Counted from the stretch's first letter, positions 44,741-54,295 are shown. The stretch is 64,000 nt of DNA from Hymenobacter sediminicola (GCF_014250515.1 NZ_CP060202.1:4103501-4167500); one strand, 5' to 3'. Notes: generated from the sequence alone by a model not told the origin. Made by a program: numbers and translations.

Positions 44741-45613
44741 CTAGAAGCTCCAGAGGTTGTATTCGTACTCGATAAGGTCGGAAGCCGCCTGCTGCGAGGC
44801 CAGAATGCCTTGCTGCTGGCCGCCGTAAATTTCATCCAGACGTGCATCGTTTGGGTTAGAAACCTTTACGATATACGAGTTGAACAGCCACAGCTCAAAG
44901 GCATCAGCGAGGTTCTTGTGCTGCGCATCGTTCTGGGAGTTGAACCAGATGGCTTTGTCCGGATTGTTGCGGAACACCTTCACCAAGTCGCTGTACTTGA
45001 ACGTGCCGATAGGTTTTTCAATACCGGAAGCATTAGAGCTCAGCGTCGAAGGAACCAGCAGCGTGATGGTTTTGATATCGTGATACATCCGCGACCGTTT
45101 CTTGTCGAAGATCATATCCTCCTTCAGTTCCATCTGATACAGGTCCTTGTAGCGGTACTCGTAGCTCGGTGGCGCGGCTGGAGTTTTGGCAACTGGCTTA
45201 GCACCTTTTTTCTTAGGAGCACCCCAGTCATCACCAGTATCTTCTGAGAAACCAGCAGCTTTTTCTTCGTCGCTCAAGCCGGCGGAAGACTCCGCGTACG
45301 ACATGTTAGACGTTACCTCGGCGCCAGTGAAAGTTGTCGTCAGCGAATCATTGCGGTAAGCAACCAGCTCACCCCGCTTCACAGCATCAATGATAACGCG
45401 GCTGATTTCTTTGCCTTCCGAAAACATCGGCTTGTTCTGCTTTTCGCGCAGATCCACGGCCCGCCATATCGTTTTGCGGAACATGATATCCGAGTTCGGA
45501 ATCGGACGGTACGAGCCGTTGCTGCTCGCAGTAGTCGCTTGTTCCTGAGCCGAAGCCGACAGTGACAGCGTAAGACCAGCTGCCAGAGCAGCGAGAGAAA
45601 GAACCTTATTCAT
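44741..45613 (-). CDS. gldN: Type IX secretion/gliding protein GldN (PorN)
   Basis: A 290-residue periplasmic protein with a cleavable signal peptide (ending SASAQ). The conserved GldN core is present: DIMFRKTIWRAVDLREKQN near the start, then YRYKDLYQMELKEDMIFDKKRSRMYHDIKTI (about 155-185) and the C-terminal DEIYGGQQQGILASQQAA helix. In other species GldN binds GldK and forms the periplasmic ring with it, and also contacts GldM. It is the last gene of the cluster. Confidence 0.95.
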   Translation of the reverse strand: MNKVLSLAALAAGLTLSLSASAQEQATTASSNGSYRPIPNSDIMFRKTIWRAVDLREKQNKPMFSEGKEISRVIIDAVKRGELVAYRNDSLTTTFTGAEVTSNMSYAESSAGLSDEEKAAGFSEDTGDDWGAPKKKGAKPVAKTPAAPPSYEYRYKDLYQMELKEDMIFDKKRSRMYHDIKTITLLVPSTLSSNASGIEKPIGTFKYSDLVKVFRNNPDKAIWFNSQNDAQHKNLADAFELWLFNSYIVKVSNPNDARLDEIYGGQQQGILASQQAASDLIEYEYNLWSF

Positions 45614-45658
45614 AATGCAGGAAAGCGAATCAGACGCTTTTAGTTCATCAACTGAAAC

Positions 45659-47245
45659 TTACAGCAACGGCACGTTGAACTGCTTCGACACGTTTACCTG
45701 CTCCGTGTTGCCCTGGAAGTTCATACGCTGAACTTCTTTTACTTCGATGTAAAGACGGTCGCCTTCGCGGGCCGAGTTTACAACGTCGTTCAGGCTAACA
45801 TCGGGGCCGTTTACCGTGCGGGTAGGCATGGCAGGGCGCTTACCGCGCACCAGCGTTACTTCGTAGCGGCTTACGCGGTAGCGAGCATCCTCCGGCAGGA
45901 AAGTAGCGAAACCAGCATCCGGAATAGCTTTCAGGCTCAGGTTGCGTACAGCCGTAATCGGAGTTCCTTGCTTCTCGTTAGCCTCACGACCACCTACGAT
46001 GCATTTGATTTCGGGCTTTGGAATAGGACGAACCTGGAAGGTCTGCGAACCGATGGGGTTGCCACCGCTGCTTACGCTCAAGGTTACCTCTTTCGAGTTT
46101 GGTACCAGCGTAACTTCACCTTTCGCCGAACCTTTGATGGTAGAAGCACCAGAAGCCGAGAAACTAGGATCATACTGGGCACCTAGAGCAGGCACCTGTA
46201 CGCTCAGCTTGTTGCCGCACTTGAAGTACAGAGCCTGTACCGAAGCCGACTGAATCTGCATTACCGGCTTGGTTACTGTGTAAGGCACCGTAACGTTGAA
46301 AGTAGTGTCACGACCGTTCTGCTTGAAGCGGATGGTGCCTTTCCAAGAAGCTTTGGCGTTGCCAGCAGCATCAAAAGAGCCCGGGCGAGCCGTGAACTCC
46401 ACTTTGCCTTTGCCAGTAGAAGCATCTACTGCTAAGGGCGAGCCGTTCAGCGTCATGGTAGGGCGCAGGCCCGTAGCTGAAGCAGTCAGGAAAAGTTCTG
46501 CTTTGTACTTGGTACCAGCAGCTACCGTATTCGACTCCGCGCTAGCGAATGCACCAACTTTGTCAAACACGATGATGTTGCCACCTACTTTGGCCGACTG
46601 GGCAGCCAGAGCATCAGATTCGTACTTCAGTACTTCGGTTTCTTTCTGCGACAGGGTAGCCAAAGCTGCTACCAGTGGCGTGTTCTCAAAGTTGAGTTCT
46701 GCGAAGTTTTTAGAACGCTGCTCCGGGTCCGTCACCATTGGGTCATCTTTGGCATCTAGAGCCAAAGCAGAAGCACCAGGAACGAAGGTCTTGATGTAAG
46801 AAGAATACTCATTGAGTTTGTTCTTCATTTCATACGCAGCACCGTCTTTTTTACCGCCGAGCATTGTGATGGCCACTTTGTCTTCGGCACTCATGTTCTT
46901 GTACTCGTTCTTGCCTTTGGTGTTTTCCGTGGCTGTTACGAGTTTGTCGCGTACACCGCGCAGATAATCAATCATCTGCTTGGTACGCTCACGAATTTCT
47001 TCGCTCTGCTTCAAAACGGCTACGTCAGCGGCAGTATTGCGGTTTTTCTCAACCTGAGCTGCAATGCCTTTTACCGTGCCATCGTTCGATTTAGACACCT
47101 TTTCGTTGATACCGAAGAGGCTGTCATCAAGGAACTTGAATTTGAGCAGAATTGCTGAGTTTACTTGTAGGGCTAGAAGCGCAGTCAGTACCAAGTACAT
47201 CATGCCAATCATCTTCTGCCGCGGAGTTTCTTTGCCTCCCGCCAT
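45659..47245 (-). CDS. gldM: Type IX secretion/gliding motor protein GldM (PorM)
   Basis: A 528-residue inner-membrane protein with one N-terminal helix (about 12-30) and a long periplasmic region of four domains (D1 helical, D2-D4 beta-rich). The conserved Arg9 in KETPRQKMIGMMYLVLTALL, known to interact with the intramembrane Glu of GldL, is present. Ig-like D2/D3 segments (about 225-420) and the final EVKEVQRMNFQGNTEQVN of D4 match. It transmits the proton-driven rotation of the GldL/GldM motor to the GldK/N ring. Confidence 0.96.
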   Translation of the reverse strand: MAGGKETPRQKMIGMMYLVLTALLALQVNSAILLKFKFLDDSLFGINEKVSKSNDGTVKGIAAQVEKNRNTAADVAVLKQSEEIRERTKQMIDYLRGVRDKLVTATENTKGKNEYKNMSAEDKVAITMLGGKKDGAAYEMKNKLNEYSSYIKTFVPGASALALDAKDDPMVTDPEQRSKNFAELNFENTPLVAALATLSQKETEVLKYESDALAAQSAKVGGNIIVFDKVGAFASAESNTVAAGTKYKAELFLTASATGLRPTMTLNGSPLAVDASTGKGKVEFTARPGSFDAAGNAKASWKGTIRFKQNGRDTTFNVTVPYTVTKPVMQIQSASVQALYFKCGNKLSVQVPALGAQYDPSFSASGASTIKGSAKGEVTLVPNSKEVTLSVSSGGNPIGSQTFQVRPIPKPEIKCIVGGREANEKQGTPITAVRNLSLKAIPDAGFATFLPEDARYRVSRYEVTLVRGKRPAMPTRTVNGPDVSLNDVVNSAREGDRLYIEVKEVQRMNFQGNTEQVNVSKQFNVPLL

Positions 47246-47305
47246 TGTGTCTACCTATCTTATATAAAAGGTGGGACCGAAATTTCGATACGTTACTACT
47301 CAGCC

Positions 47306-48112
47306 TTAGCTGGTAGCACGCATAGCATTCAGCATGTTGCCGTACACCCGGTTCAGCGAGTTCAGGTTGCCCGTCAGAGCAGCTACCTCTTCTTTGAACT
47401 TCTCGGTGTCTTTGCTAGCGTCGGTCATGTTCTGCATGGCTTGGCTCAACGTACCGTAGAATTGGTTCATGGATTTCAGGTGCGTGTTGGCATCCTGCAG
47501 CTCCATTTCATACACAGCGTTCAGAGCGCCCAGGTTTTTGGTAACGTTCTGTACCTGTACGTGGTACTCTTTAGCGTCCTGCGTGGCATCCGACATAGCG
47601 CTCATAGCCTGAGCTGTGTTGGCATAAGCCTCATTGATGCGTTCCAGGGAAGTAGCAGCCGTGCGAACTTTGGCAGTGTACTCCTCAGTAGCATTGGTAG
47701 CGTCGCCCAGCGAAGAAAGCTGCTGCGTGGTGGTGCTCAAACGGTTCAGGCCTTGGCCCAGCGAAGAAATAGCTTCAGGCGTTACATTAGCATCTTTCAG
47801 CATATCGTCCAGCTTGCGCGTCAAACCTTTGCTGTTGTTCTCTTCCACAAACTTGTTGCTGTTTACTGAAGGGTCATATCCTTCGGACAGTTCGGGATAT
47901 ACCAGCGACCAATCGGGGTCTTTATGTTGAGGTTGGAAAGCACTAAACAGGAAGATGAGAGCCTCGGTACCTAGACCAACAATCAGCATAACGTCAGCAC
48001 CTTTCCAGTGCTGAATTTTGAATAGTGCCCCGACAATTACGACTGCAGCGCCAATGCCGTAAATCATCGGCATCACCTTATCGAAGAAAAAATTACCGCC
48101 TTTAGCTGCCAT
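47306..48112 (-). CDS. gldL: Type IX secretion/gliding motor protein GldL (PorL)
   Basis: A 268-residue inner-membrane protein. Two membrane helices at the N-terminus (about 16-33 and 40-58) carry Lys32, His35 and the intramembrane Glu50, which would be the proton-carrying residue of the motor. The rest is a long cytoplasmic coiled-coil rich in Ala, Thr, Asn and Met. Its 5-subunit ring around a GldM dimer forms the rotary motor. It lies 60 bases upstream of gldM. Confidence 0.96.
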   Translation of the reverse strand: MAAKGGNFFFDKVMPMIYGIGAAVVIVGALFKIQHWKGADVMLIVGLGTEALIFLFSAFQPQHKDPDWSLVYPELSEGYDPSVNSNKFVEENNSKGLTRKLDDMLKDANVTPEAISSLGQGLNRLSTTTQQLSSLGDATNATEEYTAKVRTAATSLERINEAYANTAQAMSAMSDATQDAKEYHVQVQNVTKNLGALNAVYEMELQDANTHLKSMNQFYGTLSQAMQNMTDASKDTEKFKEEVAALTGNLNSLNRVYGNMLNAMRATS

Positions 48113-48210
48113 GTGAGTTGATTGTGAAAGAAGAGTTTGGTGATTGGGTGAAAAGCGAAAAAAGAAACGCGGGTGAAGAGGGAATTATTTTGCGGTAATC
48201 GGTTAAGCTA

Positions 48211-49230
48211 TTAGTTCAGGCTGCTGTTGGTACCCATGCCAATCTGAATCATGGCAGTGCGGAAACCGATGAAGGAGCGCGAAGAATCTTGGTATTCGAA
48301 GTTGCGCGTTCCGGTTTCGAGGAAGTACGCAATGTCCTTCCAAGATCCGCCACGAACCACCTTGCGGGGCTCGTTGTCATCGGGGTTGGTTGGGTTCATA
48401 TCCCAAACTACCGGCACAGAAGCTTCCATGTAAGCATCGTCACACCATTCGGCTACGTTGCCCGACATATCATACAGACCAAAGTCGTTAGGGAAGAAGG
48501 CTCCTACCGGTGACGTGTAGGCGTAACCATCCGAAGCGTAGTCACCGCGGCCTGGCTTGAAGTTAGCCAGCATGCAGCCCTTCGAGTTACGCAGATAAGG
48601 ACCGCCCCAAGGATAGGTAGCGAGGTCACGGCCACCACGTGCAGCGTATTCCCACTCAGCCTCGGAGGGCAAGCGGAAATTCGGGGTCGGAGCCAGACCA
48701 GCTTCCTCGTTGGCGGCATTTTTGTTTTTGGTGCGCCAGTTGCAGAAATACTTTGCGGCAAACCAGTCTACCCCTACTACCGGATAGTCATCAAAAGCCG
48801 GGTGAGTGTAGTAGTACTCCATCAGCGGATCACCCATGTGATACGTGAAGTCACGAACCCACACTGTTGTGTCGGGATACAGTTCCGTCATCACATATTC
48901 TTCCCCCAATACATCAATTGAGTCCTGCCGGATGGCATTCATAAATTGACGGTACTCGTTGTTGGTAATTTCTGTCTCGTCCATGTAGAAGCCGGCGATA
49001 GTCACCTGCTTGTTCATGTTTACCATAGACGCCGATATATCCTGGTCAGTCTGGCCCATGTGGAACGTTCCACCAGGGCAAGGAACCATACCGTAAGGAA
49101 CTTCCTGAGGATTGAACTCGGGACGGTCCTCTGCTCCGACTAGGTCGCCTTGCGGTCCTTTGCCAAAACCACAGCCTCCCAAAATCAGAGCCGAAATGGC
49201 AACGAGAGGCAATACGAGAAACTTGTTCAT
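48211..49230 (-). CDS. gldK: Gliding/T9SS lipoprotein GldK (PorK)
   Basis: A 339-residue outer-membrane lipoprotein with the lipobox LGGC (Cys20). The rest is a formylglycine-generating-enzyme-like (sulfatase-modifying factor) domain: GGTFHMGQTD, MDETEITNNEYRQFM, FRLPSEAEWEYAARGG, DMSGNVAEWC and RKVVRGGSWKD. In GldK the fold is structural and not catalytic. It forms the periplasmic ring with GldN. I chose the ATG at 49228-49230, which starts the lipoprotein signal; the open frame extends 21 codons upstream into the promoter region. Confidence 0.95.
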   Translation of the reverse strand: MNKFLVLPLVAISALILGGCGFGKGPQGDLVGAEDRPEFNPQEVPYGMVPCPGGTFHMGQTDQDISASMVNMNKQVTIAGFYMDETEITNNEYRQFMNAIRQDSIDVLGEEYVMTELYPDTTVWVRDFTYHMGDPLMEYYYTHPAFDDYPVVGVDWFAAKYFCNWRTKNKNAANEEAGLAPTPNFRLPSEAEWEYAARGGRDLATYPWGGPYLRNSKGCMLANFKPGRGDYASDGYAYTSPVGAFFPNDFGLYDMSGNVAEWCDDAYMEASVPVVWDMNPTNPDDNEPRKVVRGGSWKDIAYFLETGTRNFEYQDSSRSFIGFRTAMIQIGMGTNSSLN

Positions 49231-49290
49231 GTGAGGAAGAAAAAGACTGTTAAGGCGGCGATATCCGAAGATTACAATTTTGTGAGCTGG

Positions 49291-49321
49291 CAAATCTAGC
49301 GAATCTTACGTTCGTGCGCAA
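49291..49321 (-). promoter_or_regulatory. gldK promoter
   Basis: On the minus strand TAGATTTG (49291-49298) matches TAnnTTTG, with TTG (49319-49321) 20 bases upstream. The position is 60 bases before the chosen gldK start and falls inside the 236-base porP-gldK spacer, so gldKLMN can be transcribed separately from porP. Confidence 0.7.
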
Positions 49322-49466
49322 GCCTATCGCTCAATGCCTTTCGTTTGTCTACGAACTAGCGGTATCGCCAGTTAAACGATGAAAGGCAAAGAGTTAGTGT
49401 GCGTCAGCTAGAAATCCTTCCTCCACGTAATCAGGGCACCGGGGTGATCCACCTCAGCCAAATAGT

Positions 49467-50462
49467 CTAGAAGCTATATCGTGGCGTGCGAATAGCAGGT
49501 TTTGTAGCCATACCCGGCTTGGGCAGGCGGTAGGATAGCATAATCTCGTGCGAGCTTAGTGCACGCGCATCTTGGTTAAATGCAACAAAGTCGAAGGCAT
49601 AACCTAAGCGCAAAGCATTATCCTTGGCTAGAGCTAGGCCCGCCATGCCGGTGAACGATTCCTGATAGCGGTAGCCAAGGCCGCCCCAGAATTTGTCGTT
49701 GAAAGTAGCTCGCACGTTAGCTTCATACGAGTTGTTTTTGAACGTAAACTTGCCGTCGTCGCCAAACTTACCGGGCATCACCATCTTCACGAGTACCGAA
49801 GGTGTAACAACAACGGAAGAAGAAGCCTCAATATTGTAGCCGGCGGTAAAGTAAGAGTGGTTCTCACCGATGTACTTAGCGGTGTTGCTGCTGCTCGTGC
49901 TTTCGCTCGTGAAGTTGTATTCAGAGCGAAGCAGGTTGTTTACGCTCAAGCCAGCGTAGAAAGTAGGCGACTCGTACCATACACCCACACCAGCATCAAT
50001 TTTGCTGTCGGAGCCATCACGGGGTACGCTGGCATCGTCTGGATCGATGGCCCGGTACACTCCCTTTGACAGGTAGTTGTATATACCTTGGACACCTACA
50101 CCCAGTTTGCCTTCTCCTACTTCAAAGTGCTTGGAATACGAAATTTGGGCGTTCGTCATTTCGAACTGCGCAATTTCGTCGCGGTAGACGTGAAAGCCGA
50201 TACCGCCACCCAGCACGCGCACCGGCAACGAGCCGGTAATCATGTAGGTTTTGGGTTCACCTCCGTCGTCGAAGCTAGCCTTGTAGTTGAAGTACTGGTA
50301 ACGACCTATGGCCGTTATCTCGCCCTGGCCTTTAATGCCAGCATAAGCGGGATTGAGATACATGCCGTTGAAGCCGTAGTGGGTGAACTGCGGCTGTTGC
50401 TGTGCGAGAGCAGTGCCCGCAACGGTGGTCAGCAAGAGGGTGGAAAGTAAAGTTCCCTTCAT
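49467..50462 (-). CDS. porP: PorP/SprF family type IX secretion outer-membrane protein
   Basis: A 331-residue protein with a signal peptide (LLSTLLLTTVAGTALAQQQ) and a beta-barrel pattern of alternating strands to the C-terminal Phe. The family signature is PQFTHYGFNGMYLNPAYAGIKG near the start (read as HYGFNGMYLNPAYAG), and GGLGYRYQESFTGMAGLAL further on. PorP/SprF proteins sit in the outer membrane and help anchor or export T9SS substrates. I chose ATG 50460-50462 for the signal peptide. The order porP-K-L-M-N is that of P. gingivalis. Confidence 0.92.
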   Translation of the reverse strand: MKGTLLSTLLLTTVAGTALAQQQPQFTHYGFNGMYLNPAYAGIKGQGEITAIGRYQYFNYKASFDDGGEPKTYMITGSLPVRVLGGGIGFHVYRDEIAQFEMTNAQISYSKHFEVGEGKLGVGVQGIYNYLSKGVYRAIDPDDASVPRDGSDSKIDAGVGVWYESPTFYAGLSVNNLLRSEYNFTSESTSSSNTAKYIGENHSYFTAGYNIEASSSVVVTPSVLVKMVMPGKFGDDGKFTFKNNSYEANVRATFNDKFWGGLGYRYQESFTGMAGLALAKDNALRLGYAFDFVAFNQDARALSSHEIMLSYRLPKPGMATKPAIRTPRYSF

Positions 50463-50518
50463 AGAAACAACTGATTTTGGGTGCGTTACGAGTGGGGTGG
50501 GACAACGTAAGTGGTTTC

Positions 50519-50549
50519 CAAATGTATGCAAAAAACCCTGTGCAACAAA
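50519..50549 (-). promoter_or_regulatory. porP promoter
   Basis: On the minus strand TACATTTG (50519-50526) is preceded by TTTG (50546-50549) with a 19-base spacer, a near-ideal Bacteroidota housekeeping promoter, 56 bases before the porP start and just after the hemD terminator. Confidence 0.75.
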
Positions 50550-50563
50550 TCCTGCCCAAAAAA

Positions 50564-50598
50564 CAAACGGGGAAGCAGTACTACTGCTTCCCCGTTTG
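50564..50598 (-). terminator. Terminator after hemD
   Basis: A 17-base perfect stem beginning CAAACGGGGAAGCAGTA lies 5 bases after the hemD stop on the minus strand, followed by T-rich GTTTTTTGGG. Confidence 0.9.
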
Positions 50599-50603
50599 AG
50601 ACT

Positions 50604-51434
50604 TTAGGCGCTTTGTTTGCCGCTCTTATTCTTCTCTTTTCCTACGTCAGGGCCATGATGAAGGCGTATATACGCTTCTATGGCGCCGGTCATGGAAGGC
50701 GCATTAGGATGCGGAGCCTCAATGTCTAGTTCCAAGCCAGCATCCAACACTGCTTTGGCTGTAGTGGGGCCAAAAGCAGCTATGCGGGTTTCGTTTTGCT
50801 CGAAATCAGGGAAGTTGATGAAGAGCGAACTGATACCGGATGGGCTGAAGAACGCAATACAGTCGTACTTCACATCGGACAGGTCCGATAGGTCGCTGGC
50901 AACAGTGCGGTATATAACGGCTTCTGTGAACTTAAAGCCGTTGTCCCGCATGAACTCTGGAATATCATCCTTGCGGATATCGGAACAGGGGTACAGAAAC
51001 TTCTCGCTCTTGTGTTTCTTGATGACCTCAAACAGATCGACGGCCGTGCGCTGACCTACGAAAAGCTTGCGTTTGCGCAACACGATGTACTTCTGCAGGT
51101 AGTTAGCAGTCTGCTCCGAAATGCAGAAATACTTCATCTCGGCAGGCATTTCCAGCTTGGCTTCTTGGCAAATGCGGAAGAAGTGGTCTACCGCATTGCG
51201 GCTGGTAAAAATGACCGCCGTGTGCTCAAGAATATTGACTTTCTCTTTGCGAAAATCCTTGTAGGCGACCGGCTGTACGTCGATAAACTCACGAAAGTCT
51301 ACTTTGATGCCGTATCGCTCGGCAATAGTAAAGTAAGGCGAAACGTCGTTGGTCGGCTTAGGCTGGGTGACAAGAATGCTGGAGATTCGCTTAGCATGAC
51401 GGCCCGTCCCCGGTTTGTCTTTGCTCTCGGCCAT
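50604..51434 (-). CDS. hemD: Uroporphyrinogen-III synthase
   Basis: A 276-residue cytoplasmic enzyme that inverts ring D and closes hydroxymethylbilane in heme and siroheme synthesis. The fold is recognised by ILVTQPKP at the start, AVIFTSRNAVDHFF, EKFLYPCSDIRKDDIPE, IAFFSPSGISSLF and RIAAFGPTTAKAV, and the usual two-lobed arrangement. Overall conservation in HemD is low, but these blocks are consistent. A basic, Ser/Lys-rich tail follows. It is last in the lipB-wecA-hemD run. Confidence 0.9.
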   Translation of the reverse strand: MAESKDKPGTGRHAKRISSILVTQPKPTNDVSPYFTIAERYGIKVDFREFIDVQPVAYKDFRKEKVNILEHTAVIFTSRNAVDHFFRICQEAKLEMPAEMKYFCISEQTANYLQKYIVLRKRKLFVGQRTAVDLFEVIKKHKSEKFLYPCSDIRKDDIPEFMRDNGFKFTEAVIYRTVASDLSDLSDVKYDCIAFFSPSGISSLFINFPDFEQNETRIAAFGPTTAKAVLDAGLELDIEAPHPNAPSMTGAIEAYIRLHHGPDVGKEKNKSGKQSA

Positions 51435-51510
51435 ATGGTAAAGAAAAGGGTAAGTCTAGGGCAATAAGGAAACGATGTCGGTAGCCTGTGCGAAGCTGAA
51501 AAGCAGCGGC

Positions 51511-52722
51511 TTAGTAGGTAAAAACAATCAGCTTTAGCAGAATGACCAGAGGAATCACTTCTGTGGCGCAAAGGTACGAAAACAAATGCAGATTTAGTAG
51601 CGAGGCACGACGGTGGATGGTTCTGGCAACTCGCACAACAGTACCCACCAACAGTAAGGAAACCACTCCGTTGGAAACCCAAAGTACCGCTTCTGGCAGC
51701 GTCTGATTCAGGCCCAGATATAGCAGCATCACTAGTGGCAGGCACAGCCCCAGGAACAGGATGGTCCGGACAAACTCTCGGTACTGTACCATCACTAATT
51801 CTCCTACATCGAAAATGTAGCCCATTAGCTCCAGAAACAGGTATTTTCCTAACAAAAAGCCTGATATGATACCGGTGTAAAGCAGGATACGAGAAACTAA
51901 TGCGGACTCCGGCACATCGAAAAGGCGGCGCAGAATAACGATGTGCTGCACGTTGGTATGGATAGCAACCAGCAGTAGCGCAAAGGATAGAGAGAAAACC
52001 AGTACCAGTAGGATGTTAAGCCAAGTGACAGTTGGCTTAACAAGGAAGTCCTGCTCGCTCGAAGACTTGCTCCACAGGCCCTCGAACTGATAGATACGAG
52101 AGAAACCCGACTGATACGCTGCTCGGATAGTGCCATATAACAATCCGATGAGCAGTAGAAACAGCAGAAACACGTTTTCGCCGGGGTGGCTGCGTGCCAA
52201 CGGCTGGGCCAAAGCAGGGCTACTTCCAACAGATGCTTTACTAGATGGCAACTGCCGGGCGCGCTGCACATCGGTAAATGAGCTCAGGTTGGGTGAAGCC
52301 TGAGGGTGCCATACACAGAGCAAATGTGGGCCCGGAACTGAACCCGTAGGCAGCAGCTTTGCTAGGTCAACAGTGTAAGAGGATGTAGCCGCTGCTGTGA
52401 ATACTAGCCTATTGTCCAGGAACAGACATTGTCCGGCTCTGGCCGCAAATGATACTTCGAACGGATGGGCGGGCCGCAACGTCAGCCATTGATAGTAGGC
52501 GTGCGCGGGCGCGTGGTAATCAGGCAGATATAATATGAGCCGATTCCGGACTTCATCATGAATCAGCCAGTCGCTGGAGAGGCCGCTGCGGGGTGCCGGG
52601 GGCAACGGACGGTACTCAGCCGCCAGAGGCGCCGCCAGCGGCAGCAGAGCCAGCAGCAGGACATGAAGCCACAGGCGCCACCCTACATGTCCGACTTTAC
52701 TCAGCACCAGTTCCCCCATCAC
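51511..52722 (-). CDS. DUF4271 membrane protein
   Basis: A 403-residue protein with an N-terminal signal-anchor, a large extracytoplasmic beta-rich part (about 35-180) and six or so membrane helices (about 185-400). The end NLHLFSYLCATEVIPLVILLKL is the typical DUF4271 signature. Bacteroidota often encode such a protein beside hemD, as here (76 bases upstream). Its function is not known; the conserved pairing hints at heme or cell-envelope biology but does not prove it. Confidence 0.8.
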   Translation of the reverse strand: MMGELVLSKVGHVGWRLWLHVLLLALLPLAAPLAAEYRPLPPAPRSGLSSDWLIHDEVRNRLILYLPDYHAPAHAYYQWLTLRPAHPFEVSFAARAGQCLFLDNRLVFTAAATSSYTVDLAKLLPTGSVPGPHLLCVWHPQASPNLSSFTDVQRARQLPSSKASVGSSPALAQPLARSHPGENVFLLFLLLIGLLYGTIRAAYQSGFSRIYQFEGLWSKSSSEQDFLVKPTVTWLNILLVLVFSLSFALLLVAIHTNVQHIVILRRLFDVPESALVSRILLYTGIISGFLLGKYLFLELMGYIFDVGELVMVQYREFVRTILFLGLCLPLVMLLYLGLNQTLPEAVLWVSNGVVSLLLVGTVVRVARTIHRRASLLNLHLFSYLCATEVIPLVILLKLIVFTY

Positions 52723-52730
52723 AGCTTTTC

Positions 52731-53798
52731 TCAGGACGCTACGCGCTGTTCGGCACTGCGGCTTCGGTATACCCCAAGAAACACGCTCAGAAGCAGAGAG
52801 AAACCAACCAGCGCACCGATAAGCACTGTGTTGCCTAAGTCAGCGAAGTTGATAACGAATAAAATCACTACCAGATTGAGCAATCCAAGCAGCATAACAG
52901 TGCTAATCTGCTGAAATCCCATGGCCAGAATGCGGTGATGCACGTGGTTTTTATCGGGGGCGAAGGGTGAGCGGCCAGCCATCATGCGCACAATGAACAC
53001 CCTCAGTGTATCGAACAGGGGCACAAACAGAATTCCGGCTGCTACTGACGGCGCCGAGGATCCGAAGGGCTGTCCTACCTTCAGGCCCATTTCAATGAAC
53101 TGGATGGTAAGCACCGAAACAATAAACCCGCATACTAGAGAACCTGTGTCGCCCATGAAAATGGTGGCACGGTGGAAGTTGTAACGCAGAAAGCCTAGCA
53201 TACCGCCAATCAGACAGACCGATACGAACACATAGTTGCCGTAGCTGGCCCCGCCGTAACGCATGAAATAGTAGCCGAACGTGCTGACAATGATGAGTAC
53301 AATGCTGCCAGCCAGCCCATCTAGGCCGTCAATAAGATTGATGGCATTGGTGATGCCCACAATCACGAGGAAGGTGAAGGCGTAGCTGATGCCCACCGGC
53401 AGTTCATGAATACCCAGAATACCCTGGAAGCTGGTGAGGCGCACATCAGCCATTATCATGACGATGCCAGTAGCCAGAAGCTGACCGACGAACTTCTTTG
53501 ATACTGAAATAGATACCAAATCGTCTTTCAGGCCTACAAAGAATAACACAATACAGCCCGCCAGCAATTGTTGAATTCCGTTGCTGAGGTCGGCGAAAAT
53601 GGTGAGAGCGGACATGAAGCCCGCAAAGACTGCCACCCCACCCAGCCGGGGCGTGAGGGATTCGTGCACGGTACGCACATTAGGCGTATCGAGCATATTC
53701 TTCAGGTGAGCAATGTAGATGATGGACGGCACTGCAAACAGCGCCACTAAAAACGCCCAGAGAAAGGACAAACTCAACTGAATTCCGAGAGGGGTCAT
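52731..53798 (-). CDS. MraY/WecA-type undecaprenyl-phosphate sugar-1-phosphate transferase
   Basis: A 355-residue integral membrane enzyme with about ten helices. Catalytic and substrate motifs of the WecA/TagO branch are clear: TPRLGG, LKDDL (Asp-Asp pair), NAINLIDGLDGLAG, MGDTGSL, and the HIH-like loop DKNHVHHRIL. It transfers a UDP-HexNAc phosphate sugar to undecaprenyl phosphate, starting O-antigen, capsule or similar glycan synthesis. The sugar is not determined from sequence. Eight bases separate it from the DUF4271 gene, so the two are likely coupled. Confidence 0.9.
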   Translation of the reverse strand: MTPLGIQLSLSFLWAFLVALFAVPSIIYIAHLKNMLDTPNVRTVHESLTPRLGGVAVFAGFMSALTIFADLSNGIQQLLAGCIVLFFVGLKDDLVSISVSKKFVGQLLATGIVMIMADVRLTSFQGILGIHELPVGISYAFTFLVIVGITNAINLIDGLDGLAGSIVLIIVSTFGYYFMRYGGASYGNYVFVSVCLIGGMLGFLRYNFHRATIFMGDTGSLVCGFIVSVLTIQFIEMGLKVGQPFGSSAPSVAAGILFVPLFDTLRVFIVRMMAGRSPFAPDKNHVHHRILAMGFQQISTVMLLGLLNLVVILFVINFADLGNTVLIGALVGFSLLLSVFLGVYRSRSAEQRVAS

Positions 53799-53860
53799 TA
53801 GGCGGCAGCTTGAGAGTAGATAATCTGTTGGACCTTTATCCAGAAGATTATTGAAAGGTA

Positions 53861-54277
53861 TTAGCTATGCAGGACGCCTTCACGGCCAAGCAGAGAAATA
53901 TGCGTCAGGTTGGCAGAAACGATGGAATCGGGCACGAAGATGAACTTCTTGTCAAAAATCTGTGCGTCGAGGTAGTAGCTCACCCAATACTGATTATTGA
54001 GATGAAACAGAGCCGGATCTATTGGTTCGACCGGCACCGCCGAGCGGGGCTCTACTTCCGCAAACACGTGCCGTAGAGTAGACGTTTTTACGTTTTCGCC
54101 ATCGGGCTGAGTGCCGTAGCCGTGCGAATTTACGATGACGTTCTGTAGGGCGTGGTCGTTGTGGTTAATCAGGTACACTAACCAGCCTTCCTTGCCTTCT
54201 TCCGTAGCAGCTGCTTCTTCAGGGACTACGGCTATTGTTACGCCTTCTACCGGGTCAAATTTGATATGCTCTTTCAT
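53861..54277 (-). CDS. Conserved hypothetical protein
   Basis: A 138-residue protein without signal peptide or membrane helix, rich in beta-type residues. Visible blocks are LVYLINHNDHALQNVIVNSHGYG, VFAEVEPRSAVPVEPID and YWVSYYLDAQIFDKKFIFVP. I do not recognise a known domain. It lies 18 bases after lipB and 62 bases before the wecA-type gene on the same strand, so it is probably cotranscribed with them. Confidence 0.7.
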   Translation of the reverse strand: MKEHIKFDPVEGVTIAVVPEEAAATEEGKEGWLVYLINHNDHALQNVIVNSHGYGTQPDGENVKTSTLRHVFAEVEPRSAVPVEPIDPALFHLNNQYWVSYYLDAQIFDKKFIFVPDSIVSANLTHISLLGREGVLHS

Positions 54278-54295
54278 AAGGAAAAACTGCGGGTG

